This document shows, one piece after another, positions 25,376 through 33,430 of a DNA stretch of 64,000 nucleotides. The position numbers were made by a program, and so were the translations under genes. The notes under the pieces were generated by a model. The model had not been told where the DNA came from, ran no database searches, and saw only the letters and a program-made list of their open reading frames with translations. This stretch comes from Leptospiraceae bacterium (lineage in GTDB: Bacteria > Spirochaetota > Leptospiria > Leptospirales > Leptospiraceae), in NCBI GenBank assembly GCA_024233865.1, contig JACKPA010000020.1, positions 18,104-82,103 on the forward strand, in the 5' to 3' direction. How positions within the stretch are numbered: the first letter of the stretch is position 1; each line of letters starts with the position of its first letter.

Positions 25376-26240
25376 ACTATCCCACCTTAGCCGCTTACAC
25401 AACAAAGAGTATTTAAATCGCCTCTGTGCGGTGGGTTTTTTAAATGCTGAAATCGGCATCCAAGCTCAGCAGGATATTTTTATTGCATTCGACTGGGCGT
25501 GGGAAGAGTTTCGCCTTTACGATGCTTTGCGTCGTGTATCTATATTGAAAGATGAAAAAGAGCTTTTTCGAGCTTTGCTTTTGTTGATGTACATTACGCT
25601 TTTGAGGCTTAAGAAAGATGAGACTTTGGCAAAACAGTTTTTGCAGGATGTGGTGGATTTGATAATTGACTTTAGCGAGAAAGCTCGCCGAGAAGGTTTA
25701 CTTGCTTTAGAAGATGATATTCCAGAATTAAAAGATGAGTTTATTCAGAAGGGAATCCAGTTAGTTGTAGATGGAACTGATCCCGAATTGGTTCGAGGAA
25801 TTATGGAAACTGAGCTCTATACCATAACAAATACTTTTACCGAATACCTTTTATACTTCAACTTTATCTTCAAAAATATTTCAAATCCTCAGTTAAACCA
25901 AATTTCAGAGCATTATCTAAACTCTCTTATGCTTAGCCTGTATGAAATCGAAAACCTCAAGACTCTAGCAGACAAGTTGGTATCTCTTTTCAAGCAATTT
26001 CAAGAAAATGAAAATTCTGAAATCTTTCAAAATTATCCCAAGCGTTTTATCCACATTTTGCAACTCTTAAAAACCGATTTCCAGGATTCCATCAAAGAAG
26101 AGGTCTTAGAGAACCACAAAAATACTTTGAAAATCAAATCTAAAGCATACTATTCAATAATATGGAATGATTTTAACCACAGATACACACTGATTAACAC
26201 GGATATGGGGAAGTATTGTTATTATAAAGTATATTTATGA
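25356..26240 (+). CDS. mosaic soluble ORF containing a MotA-like segment
   Basis: A 294-residue frame beginning at a TTG inside the tail of the restriction relic. Residues about 105-165 match the cytoplasmic part of the flagellar stator MotA: FSEKARREGLLALEDDI, KGIQLVVDGTDPELVRGIME, but none of MotA's membrane helices is present. The flanking residues are helical and unrecognised. The last 25 codons read through a CACAGATxxACAC repeat, so the C-terminus is probably not original. Either a genuine soluble MotA-like protein or a fusion made by deletion. The start is uncertain: the GGAGGGGAAAG at 25360-25370 would suit a start in another frame that stops after 14 codons. Confidence 0.5.
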   Translation: MWRGKIELSHLSRLHNKEYLNRLCAVGFLNAEIGIQAQQDIFIAFDWAWEEFRLYDALRRVSILKDEKELFRALLLLMYITLLRLKKDETLAKQFLQDVVDLIIDFSEKARREGLLALEDDIPELKDEFIQKGIQLVVDGTDPELVRGIMETELYTITNTFTEYLLYFNFIFKNISNPQLNQISEHYLNSLMLSLYEIENLKTLADKLVSLFKQFQENENSEIFQNYPKRFIHILQLLKTDFQDSIKEEVLENHKNTLKIKSKAYYSIIWNDFNHRYTLINTDMGKYCYYKVYL

Positions 26241-26288
26241 TAATTATAAATTGATAATTATAAATAAATGCGTATTATATGAAAATAG

Positions 26289-26436
26289 TTTTATAAAAAT
26301 CCGTAAGGGATAAGTGCGAGATTCACTATATAAACTATTCAATTTTTTATTAATCAAAAAAATCAAACAGGAATTAAAAAATCGGTGTCCATCTGTGTAA
26401 ATCTGTGGTGAATAACAAAAAGATATGGGTAAGGAT
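26289..26436 (-). repeat. 148-base dispersed repeat R3, copy 1
   Basis: Matches 42503-42650 on the other strand with a single difference over 148 bases. It contains CACCACAGATTTACACAGAT-type sequence (26381-26411 in reverse). An ORF inside it is carried in both copies but is repeat-derived. Confidence 0.85.
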
Positions 26437-26479
26437 TCAGGTTCAAAAAACATTCTAACCAATACAAGGAGATTAAAAA

Positions 26480-26905
26480 ATGGGAAAAGTTATAGAAAAA
26501 GTTAAACTTATCAACTATGATGATGTAAGTGCTTGTAAAAGAGGCTATGTTTCCAAAGAAGAAATTAGATTTTTGGAAACAGATGCTATCATAGATACCG
26601 GTTCCGTAATGTCCAGTTTACCGAGAAAGATTGTAGAACAATTAGGGCTTTTGATTGAACCGGAAAATCAAGTTAGGCTTGTTTATGCGGATGGACGCAA
26701 AGAATCCGTTCCCAAAGCAAACGGATTAACCATCATTATGTTTGGTAGAAACTGGACAGGAGAATGTATTTGTCAAGAAAATAGTGATCATGTAATCATA
26801 GGACAAATTCCTTTGGAGCAAATGGATTTAGTTGTAGATTGTAACAAGCAGGCGGTCTATCCAAACCCGGAAAATCCTGATCAAGTTACTCTGTTGGCTC
26901 TGTGA
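26480..26905 (+). CDS. retropepsin-like aspartic protease
   Basis: A 141-residue protein of the clan AA single-domain type. The catalytic motif is DAIIDTGSVMSSLP (about residues 34-47), and a C-terminal ILG-like VIIGQIPLEQMDLVVD follows. Homologues are usually dimers in the cytoplasm or membrane and act on small peptides; no signal is seen. AAGGAG lies 8 bases before the ATG. It stands alone between two repeat copies. Function in the cell is unknown. Confidence 0.8.
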   Translation: MGKVIEKVKLINYDDVSACKRGYVSKEEIRFLETDAIIDTGSVMSSLPRKIVEQLGLLIEPENQVRLVYADGRKESVPKANGLTIIMFGRNWTGECICQENSDHVIIGQIPLEQMDLVVDCNKQAVYPNPENPDQVTLLAL

Positions 26906-26964
26906 GGAAATATTTAAAGTAATGGATAAAAGATGTTTCTACCCAGGGTTAAACATAACAATTC

Positions 26965-27007
26965 TATTATTTGTTCCAAAAGAAAATCTTTTACATATCC
27001 ATGGCTG
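26965..27007 (+). repeat. direct repeat R4, copy 2
   Basis: Second copy of the 43-base unit at 24504-24546, same orientation, 2.46 kb away. The two copies bracket the restriction relic, mosaic ORF, R3 copy and the protease gene. Confidence 0.75.
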
Positions 27008-27081
27008 GAGTAGAATAAACAAAAAAGTAATTTACAATTTAATCTAAGGTCTTTTTTATCATTCATAATAAGTAATGCTAA

Positions 27082-27095
27082 AAGGATATATCCTT
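27082..27095 (+). promoter_or_regulatory. 14-base palindrome over the ribosome binding site of the KaiC operon
   Basis: AAGGATATATCCTT is a perfect palindrome two bases before the ATG at 27098. It contains the AAGGA ribosome site, so a hairpin or bound protein could block translation. Inference only. Confidence 0.4.
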
Positions 27096-27097
27096 GT

Positions 27098-28180
27098 ATG
27101 AAAAAAATACTTGTCATTGATGATCAGGAAGCTATTGTTTATCAGGTTGCGTATATATTAAATCAAAATGGCTATCAAATAATAGAAGCCGAGGATGGGG
27201 AAAAAGGTTTACAACTTGCCAAAACGGAAAATCCGGATTTAATTATATGTGATATTATGATGCCCAAAGTAGACGGATATGCAGTGTTTCAAGAACTAAA
27301 AAAAGACCCCAAAACAGAAAATATTCCATTTTTATTTTTAACCGCCAAAGGTGCAAAAGAAGATATTAGAATCGGGATGAATCTGGGAGCAGAAGATTAT
27401 CTTAGCAAGCCAATAGATTTGGGAGAATTAGTCCAAGCCGTAGCCACACAACTCAAAAAAAAAGAAATCAATGATAAAATATCAGAAATAAGGTTAAAGG
27501 AAATCAAGACAAACCTAAATCAAACTCTTCCCGAAGGATTAAATACGCCTTTGGAGAAAATTTTAGAAATAGCTAATCAACTCAAGCTAAACCTTAAAAA
27601 CCTTCAAGAATCTTCCATACAAGAACTACTAGATAAACTACATTCTTCTGGTGAAATACTTCATAAACGAGTTGAAAATTTTATAATTTTTGCACATCTG
27701 GAATTTATTCAAAAGTCTCCGGAGAAAATAGTGGAACTTCACCAAAAAACATTAGAAAATCCTAAAGATATTATTGAAAATATGGTATTAAAAAAAGCAA
27801 TAAGCGAAAATCGTGAAAAAGATATTGATCTAAAAGTAGAAAATGCTAAACTAAAAATTTCATCTATGTATTTTATGAAAGTTCTGGATGAAGTTATAGA
27901 AAATGCTTATAAATACAGCAGTCGAAATACGCCTATAGAAGTTTTATCTTTTGTGGATTCGGATAGGTATATCCTTTCCATGCAAAATATCAGCAATACT
28001 CCTGAAGGTCTTATTTCCGTAACGAATTTACAAAATAAAGAGCAAATAGAACATTTAAAAAACGGATTAGGATTAGAAATTGTAAAAAAAATTCTTCAAC
28101 TTCACGGAGGCTTTTTTACAATTAAAGTAAACAATGAAAATGTAGTTAAAATAAATTTTACACTACCTATATCCTCCTAA
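27098..28180 (+). CDS. response regulator-histidine kinase hybrid with lost phospho-histidine
   Basis: A 360-residue protein: receiver (residues 1-120, DD near 8-9, phospho-Asp in LIICDIMMPKVDG, Lys in YLSKPIDLGE) followed by a degenerate HisKA-like helix region (about 135-200) and an ATPase-like domain (about 235-355). The HisKA H-box position reads LPEGLNTPLEK, so the histidine seen in the neighbouring paralogue is replaced by Glu. The N-box (DEVIENAYKYSS) and a late GLGLEIVKK are kept. Probably receives a phosphate but cannot autophosphorylate in the usual way. It heads the KaiC operon; the next gene is its paralogue, 18 bases away. Confidence 0.85.
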   Translation: MKKILVIDDQEAIVYQVAYILNQNGYQIIEAEDGEKGLQLAKTENPDLIICDIMMPKVDGYAVFQELKKDPKTENIPFLFLTAKGAKEDIRIGMNLGAEDYLSKPIDLGELVQAVATQLKKKEINDKISEIRLKEIKTNLNQTLPEGLNTPLEKILEIANQLKLNLKNLQESSIQELLDKLHSSGEILHKRVENFIIFAHLEFIQKSPEKIVELHQKTLENPKDIIENMVLKKAISENREKDIDLKVENAKLKISSMYFMKVLDEVIENAYKYSSRNTPIEVLSFVDSDRYILSMQNISNTPEGLISVTNLQNKEQIEHLKNGLGLEIVKKILQLHGGFFTIKVNNENVVKINFTLPISS

Positions 28181-28198
28181 ACAAAAAGGAAAATCCAA

Positions 28199-29251
28199 AT
28201 GGCTAAAATTCTCGTAATTGACGACTCCAGTGTAATAAAAATAAAAATTACATCCATACTGGAAATGGAAGGACATGAAGTTTTGTCCGCAGAAGAAGGA
28301 AAAACAGGCATTCAATTAGCAAAATCGAATCTACCTGATTTAATTCTTTGCGATATTATGATGCCAGAAATGGATGGGTATCAAGTGTTCCAAGAACTCA
28401 AAAAAAACAAAGAAACTTCCACAATTCCATTTTTATTTTTATCTGCAAAAGCGGATAAATCAGATTTAAGAATAGGGATGAATTTAGGGGCTGATGACTA
28501 TCTTACCAAACCGTTTGAGATTGATGATTTGCTAAAAGCAGTAGATACACAAATCAAAAAGAAACAAACACAGGATTTCTTGTCACGAAAAAAACTAGAA
28601 GAACTACGAGCCAATCTAAGCCTCACTCTACCCCACGACCTTATAACACCTTTGACTGGCATATTAGAAACAACCAGCCAATTGAAAGCCAATATAAAAA
28701 AAATGCCTGAAAATAGTATTCAAAATATGCTAGAACACATTGAATCTTCTGGAAATACCCTACAAAGGCATATTGAAAATTTTGTATTGTATACACGCTT
28801 GGAAATCATTGCCCAAAATCCAAAAGAAATCGAGAAACTGCAAAAAGCCGAATGTAGCAATCCATACGAAATTATTCAAAAGTATATAGTAGAAAGAGCT
28901 AGTAATTTTGATTATACAGGTTCGATTCAAGTAAACGTCCCAAATGTCACAATAAAAATCGGTGAACTGTATTTTATAAAACTGATCTCGGAAATCTTCC
29001 AAAACTTTATTTGCCAATTTAAAAACTTAAATGGTACAATAATAAATGCAACGCAAAAGCCAGAAATAATTCACATCACTATCGAACCTCAAAACCCAAA
29101 AGCAACTTTATTAAATGAAAACGTCTTAAATGAAACAGGACTGGGAATTGATATAATCAAAAAGATCGCACAGCTTCATGGTGGAGAATTTATTGTGGAT
29201 AAAATAGAGTTCTTGAAAATGACGGTAGTTTTACCGTGTATTATTTACTAA
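28199..29251 (+). CDS. response regulator-histidine kinase hybrid, paralogue of the previous gene
   Basis: A 350-residue paralogue with the same REC plus kinase-like layout. The receiver has the phospho-Asp in LILCDIMMPEMDG and Lys in YLTKPFEI. The H-box here keeps a histidine (LPHDLITPLTG). The ATPase part is weaker: N-box-like ISEIFQNF is kept, and the G-box reads ETGLGIDIIKK, but the central DxGxG loop is not seen. So the pair look complementary: one has the histidine, the other the better N-box. The next gene, a KaiC protein, begins 68 bases later. Duplication is clear from matching helices and lengths. Confidence 0.85.
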   Translation: MAKILVIDDSSVIKIKITSILEMEGHEVLSAEEGKTGIQLAKSNLPDLILCDIMMPEMDGYQVFQELKKNKETSTIPFLFLSAKADKSDLRIGMNLGADDYLTKPFEIDDLLKAVDTQIKKKQTQDFLSRKKLEELRANLSLTLPHDLITPLTGILETTSQLKANIKKMPENSIQNMLEHIESSGNTLQRHIENFVLYTRLEIIAQNPKEIEKLQKAECSNPYEIIQKYIVERASNFDYTGSIQVNVPNVTIKIGELYFIKLISEIFQNFICQFKNLNGTIINATQKPEIIHITIEPQNPKATLLNENVLNETGLGIDIIKKIAQLHGGEFIVDKIEFLKMTVVLPCIIY

Positions 29252-29319
29252 TCACTCCCTTCGGCTACGGATCAGGGAGCAGATATGTCCGTTCGGGAAA
29301 AAAATAAAGGAGAGCTAAG

Positions 29320-30729
29320 ATGAATGAACACATTCAAAAAGTTTCAACCGGAATTGAAGGTGTAGATGAAATTTTGTATGGAGGTTTAATCTGTGGACGC
29401 TCTTATTTACTCAGTGGAGGTCCGGGAACGGGCAAAACAACCATAGGATTTCATTTTCTAACGACAAATGAAAAAGAAAAGTCAGCCTTTATAACATTTG
29501 GTGAATCAGTAAATCAACTAAAAACCAATGCGGCTATTTTAGGTTTTGAGATGGCAAACGTTTCCTTTTTGGACTTCAGCCCAACTTCCGAGTTTTTTAC
29601 GCAGTCCCAAAGCTATGATATATTCTCCAGTTCCTCTGTCGAAAGTGAGCCTTTTATTCAAAAAATAATGGCAGAGTTTCAAAAAAACAAACCTCAAAGA
29701 ATATTTATCGATTCCATGACTCATCTCAAATACATCACACCTGATACACATCAATTCAGAAAGATGGTTTATGGATTTTTGAGGTATTTAAATGAGCTAA
29801 AAGCTACGGTTTTATTTACTTCAGAAAATGATACCAAAACAGAAGATAGTGATCTCCGATTTTTAAGCGACGGAGTTATTGAACTGGAAAGAACCCATTT
29901 CGAAAGAACAATTTCAGTTCTCAAATTCAGAGGCTCGGATTCAAAATCTGGAAAGCATGTGTTTAAAATAGGGGATAATGGAATCGAAGTCTTTCCCAAA
30001 CTTGTTCCGGCAACTTATAGCAGAGAATTTAAAAAAGAGACAATTAGTTCCGGAATTCCGGATTTGGATGAGTTGCTCCATGGTGGAATTGAAAGAGGCT
30101 GTGTAAATATCATAACAGGACCCACCGGTGTCGGAAAAACGAGTCTTGGGCTTCAATTTATGAAAGAGGCTGCCGGAAGAGGTGAACGTTCGGTTATATA
30201 TACTTTTGAAGAAGCCAAAAACCTTTTAATCGAAAGGTCTGAAAATATCAATATTCCCGTTAGGAAAATGATGGAGAAAGGTTATCTTTCTTTAATCCAG
30301 ATAGAACCAACCAAGTATTCACCGGATGAATTTGCCTATCTTGTAAGAAAAGAAGTAGAAGAGCAAGATACCAAAATTATTATGTTAGATAGCAGCTCAG
30401 GCTATAAACTATCTATGAAAGGAGAAGATATAGTATATCATTTACACTCTATTTGCAAATATATGATAAACATGGGAGTTACGGTAATTTTAATCAATGA
30501 AGTAACCAATATCATAGGAGATTTTTTGGCTACGGGTCTGGGTATAAGCTATTTGGCGGATAATTTAATCTTTTTACGCTACTATGAATACAAAGGAGGC
30601 TTAAATAAAGCTATAGGTGTGCTAAAAAAAAGACTTACAAGTTTTGAAAAAACTTTACGGGAGTTTGAAATTACCGGGTATGGGCTCAAAGTAGGAAAAC
30701 CTCTTCTTGATTTCAGAGGAATTATATGA
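29320..30729 (+). CDS. KaiC-family protein with two RecA-like domains
   Basis: A 469-residue double-domain KaiC-like ATPase. The first unit (1-225) has VSTGIEGVDEILYGGL and Walker A GGPGTGKTT; the second (about 235-469) has SSGIPDLDELLHGGI, Walker A GPTGVGKTS and IIMLDSSSGYKLS. The acidic pairs of KaiC (FGESV; FEEAKN) are at the expected positions. No kaiA or kaiB is adjacent. RBS GGAG precedes the ATG. It lies between two REC-kinase proteins and a PAS histidine kinase, a known setting for KaiC-type signalling proteins outside cyanobacteria. Whether it oscillates is unknown. Confidence 0.9.
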   Translation: MNEHIQKVSTGIEGVDEILYGGLICGRSYLLSGGPGTGKTTIGFHFLTTNEKEKSAFITFGESVNQLKTNAAILGFEMANVSFLDFSPTSEFFTQSQSYDIFSSSSVESEPFIQKIMAEFQKNKPQRIFIDSMTHLKYITPDTHQFRKMVYGFLRYLNELKATVLFTSENDTKTEDSDLRFLSDGVIELERTHFERTISVLKFRGSDSKSGKHVFKIGDNGIEVFPKLVPATYSREFKKETISSGIPDLDELLHGGIERGCVNIITGPTGVGKTSLGLQFMKEAAGRGERSVIYTFEEAKNLLIERSENINIPVRKMMEKGYLSLIQIEPTKYSPDEFAYLVRKEVEEQDTKIIMLDSSSGYKLSMKGEDIVYHLHSICKYMINMGVTVILINEVTNIIGDFLATGLGISYLADNLIFLRYYEYKGGLNKAIGVLKKRLTSFEKTLREFEITGYGLKVGKPLLDFRGII

Positions 30730-32757
30730 GTGGAAATCCAAAAGCAGAATAGCAACTTGAAAAAAATCCTCCTGCTAATTAAATCCAAAGAAAATTTGAG
30801 TCTTTTGCGTTTGTATTTGGAAAAGGATTATACTACCATAATTCCAGACTCAAATCGAAACCTAGATGATTTTGATATGTGTATAACGGACGGATTATCT
30901 TACCAAGACTTCAAACCAATCATAGAAAGCAAAAGAAATCAGTCTCACCCTATCTTCCTTCCCCTCATTTTGGTGACAACCAGAAACTATGTTTCAAAAG
31001 TGACTCAATTTTTGGGAGAAGGGATAGACGAATATGTTATAAGCCCTGTGGAGAAGCTCGAACTGTCTGTTAGAATAAAAAACTTGTTTAAAATGCAAGA
31101 CATGACAATCCAATTAAAAAAATCCAATGTTACTCTGGAAAGTGAAAATTACAAAAAAACGGAATTGCTGTCTGCCATTTTAGAAAACGCCCAGAATAGT
31201 ATTGCTGCCTTTGTTTCCATAAGAGACCCAAGCAACCAAATTGTTGATTTTGAATGTATCCTATCAAACCCATTTAATAATTTCCTTTTTAATTTTAAAA
31301 AAGAAGAACCCGGTAATAATAAACTGCTCACCAAACAACACTCTATAGAATTGTTTGACAAGTGCGTTAAAGTGGTAGAGACAGGTGAAAGTGAAGAATA
31401 CGAACAATGCTTTATTGTAGACAATAACGACGTTTGGGTGCATGGAACCATAGCCAAATTGGGAGACGGTTTTGTTTCGACTTATTTGGATATAACCAAG
31501 CAAAAATTTAACGAAATAGAATTGAGACACATCAATGGGATTCTGGAAAGAAGAATGGAAGAGAGAACTTGGGAGTTGCAAGAAAAAAAGGCTCTGCTTT
31601 CTGCCGTCTTGGACAGCTCATTGGACGGAATCGCCTTTTATAAAAACATTCGAAATGAGGATGGGATAGTTGTTGATTTTGAGTTTATTCTTGCCAATGA
31701 AAGAACCCATAAATTTTTTAACAAACTGGATAAAGACCTAAACGGCAAAAGGTTTTTACAAGAATTTCCAAACCTTCAAAATTCTACCTTATTTGCGAAG
31801 TCTCTGGAAGTCACCAACTCCGGAGTTACAGAGGATTTTGAAGAAAGTTACAAATTGGAAAATTCGGATTTGTATTTTTATTACACCATTGTAAAATTAG
31901 GAGATGGTTTGGTGACAACTATTTCTGATATAACCAAACGAAAACAAGCCGAAATTACCCTACAAAAAATAAATGACGAGCTTGAGCTCAGAGTACAAGA
32001 TCGCACAAAAGAGTTACAGGAAAAAGAAGAAAAACTAAAAGAAGCCCTCCACAAAGAAAAAGAACTAAATGAAATCAAATCAAGGTTTATATCAACCGTC
32101 TCCCATGAATTTCGAACTCCTTTGGCAACCATACGGTCTTCTTCTCAAATGCTAAAACGTTACAAAAACAGATTATCACTTGAAGAGGAAACCAAGATTC
32201 TTTCTGAAATTGATGAAATGTGTGTTAGGCTAACTGAGTTACTCGAAGAGATTCTATATATAAGAAAAGCAGAAGCAAACAAAATTGACTTCAACCCTGA
32301 GTCAGTTGATTTACGAGAACTTGCTGAAAAAATTATTTACCAGTTACTTCTATTGGTTGAACGAAAAGATCGTATTATATTAGAAATTTACGGAGAAGAA
32401 TCAAATCGAACCTTTGATAAAAAATTACTCCGGCATATTCTTACAAACCTATTAACAAACGCCTTGAAATTTTCACATCCGGACACAAGTGTGAATTTGC
32501 AAATTATTTATGAATCAGACTATACGATCATCAAAGTAATAGATCATGGTCATGGAATTCCAGCGGATGCAAAAAAGAACATCTTTCAACCCTTTTTCCG
32601 AGCAGAAAATGTGAAAAATATACAAGGAACTGGTTTGGGTTTATCCATTGTCAAAAGTTGCATAGAAAGGCATAACGGAGAAATCTCGTTTGAAAGTTTT
32701 GAGAAGCAAGGAACTACGTTTATAACGAAATTTCCTATTTTAATAAAGAGTGATTAA
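30730..32757 (+). CDS. hybrid sensor histidine kinase with pseudo-receiver and two PAS-like domains
   Basis: A 675-residue kinase that starts at a GTG directly after the KaiC stop, so translation is coupled. Residues 14-125 resemble a receiver (KKILLLIKSKENLSLLRLYL) but the Asp site looks degenerate (DMCITDGLS). Two PAS-like domains follow (about 150-260 and 290-400), each flanked by coiled coil. HisKA has the phospho-histidine in FISTVSHEFRTPLAT (about 455), and the ATPase domain has N-box NLLTNALKFS, G1 VIDHGHGIP and G2 GTGLGLSIVK. It probably completes a phosphorelay with the two REC proteins and KaiC. No membrane helices, so a cytoplasmic sensor. Confidence 0.92.
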   Translation: MEIQKQNSNLKKILLLIKSKENLSLLRLYLEKDYTTIIPDSNRNLDDFDMCITDGLSYQDFKPIIESKRNQSHPIFLPLILVTTRNYVSKVTQFLGEGIDEYVISPVEKLELSVRIKNLFKMQDMTIQLKKSNVTLESENYKKTELLSAILENAQNSIAAFVSIRDPSNQIVDFECILSNPFNNFLFNFKKEEPGNNKLLTKQHSIELFDKCVKVVETGESEEYEQCFIVDNNDVWVHGTIAKLGDGFVSTYLDITKQKFNEIELRHINGILERRMEERTWELQEKKALLSAVLDSSLDGIAFYKNIRNEDGIVVDFEFILANERTHKFFNKLDKDLNGKRFLQEFPNLQNSTLFAKSLEVTNSGVTEDFEESYKLENSDLYFYYTIVKLGDGLVTTISDITKRKQAEITLQKINDELELRVQDRTKELQEKEEKLKEALHKEKELNEIKSRFISTVSHEFRTPLATIRSSSQMLKRYKNRLSLEEETKILSEIDEMCVRLTELLEEILYIRKAEANKIDFNPESVDLRELAEKIIYQLLLLVERKDRIILEIYGEESNRTFDKKLLRHILTNLLTNALKFSHPDTSVNLQIIYESDYTIIKVIDHGHGIPADAKKNIFQPFFRAENVKNIQGTGLGLSIVKSCIERHNGEISFESFEKQGTTFITKFPILIKSD

Positions 32758-32791
32758 CACAATACGAATTTGTAAATATTTTTTAGAAAAA

Positions 32792-32805
32792 TTGATCCAT
32801 GTCAA
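32792..32805 (+). promoter_or_regulatory. second FNR/Dnr-like box
   Basis: TTGATCCATGTCAA differs from the nnrS box by one base. It lies 66 bases before a 13-codon broken ORF (32872-32913). In its present place it controls nothing intact on the plus strand. Confidence 0.6.
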
Positions 32806-32871
32806 TTACATTTACAAAAACCCATTTATAAAAAACATAATATTTTTATTGTAAGCGTCAAACTAAATGCC

Positions 32872-32913
32872 ATGAAAAAAAGCAGTTTTTATAATGACAA
32901 CAACTGTCTATAG
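32872..32913 (+). pseudogene. 13-codon stub of a gene once behind an FNR-like box
   Basis: ATG followed by 12 codons (MKKSSFYNDNNCL) then TAG, 5 bases before the end of an IS66 transposase fragment. It appears to be the start of a gene cut by the insertion or later deletion. Too short to name. Confidence 0.35.
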
Positions 32914-32917
32914 CTTA

Positions 32918-33235
32918 TTACCGCAGATGCCCAAAAACTCTATTTTTAAAATAAGCCTTAATAAATTCCGGTGTAATAACCCATGGCAAAAGGGTATCCA
33001 ACTCTTCATTTGTCCTAATAAATGGTAGCCTCTCCAACACATACATCCAATACCAAAAAGGCTCGTGTCCGTTTGCTTTTGCAGATTCCGTAATACTATA
33101 AATAGAAGCAGTGGCATCCGCACCACGCGGACTTCCTCCAAACAACCAATTTTTTCTACCGACAACAAAAGGTCGAATTGTGTTTTCACCCCAGTTGTTG
33201 TCTATCGGAATTCTATCCGTTCTTCGGAAGTTGTT
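32918..33235 (-). pseudogene. IS66-family transposase, C-terminal fragment
   Basis: The minus-strand frame reads RTDRIPIDNNWGENTIRPF, VGRKNWLFGGSPRGADA, then ITESAKANGHEPFWYWMYVL and LERLPFIRTNEELDTLLPW: the C-terminal end of an IS66 DDE transposase including the DNNxxEN motif with the catalytic Glu. The N-terminal 350 or so residues are missing, as are the accessory ORFs. The frame ends at 32918. It is inert and marks where an insertion element split neighbouring sequence. Confidence 0.85.
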
Positions 33236-33430
33236 CGCTTCCTTGCTCCAAGAGAGCCTTTAAACTCCAAGCAACTACTTTGCCTTCGTTTGATTGGAAG
33301 CCACTCAGTCACAGTAGTTGCATTGGAAAAACCTGGTTTGCTTGGAGAAACAGGCTACCGCCTGCTTCGTGTATGCCCTAACGTAAACCGAAATCTTTAC
33401 GCAACTCCCCCTTTAGACTACTTAAATTTC
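33236..33430. other. 195-base unassigned stretch behind the IS66 fragment
   Basis: No supported gene. It carries a plus-strand open frame ending at 33451 that mostly mirrors the transposase and I do not regard it as real. The stretch may be further IS or chromosome debris. Confidence 0.5.

Noticed and set aside
26244..26462. Minus-strand frame inside the R3 repeat, and its twin at 42483-42689
   Set aside because: The shared peptide exists only because the repeat DNA is copied; flanking codons differ and no ribosome site or family supports it.
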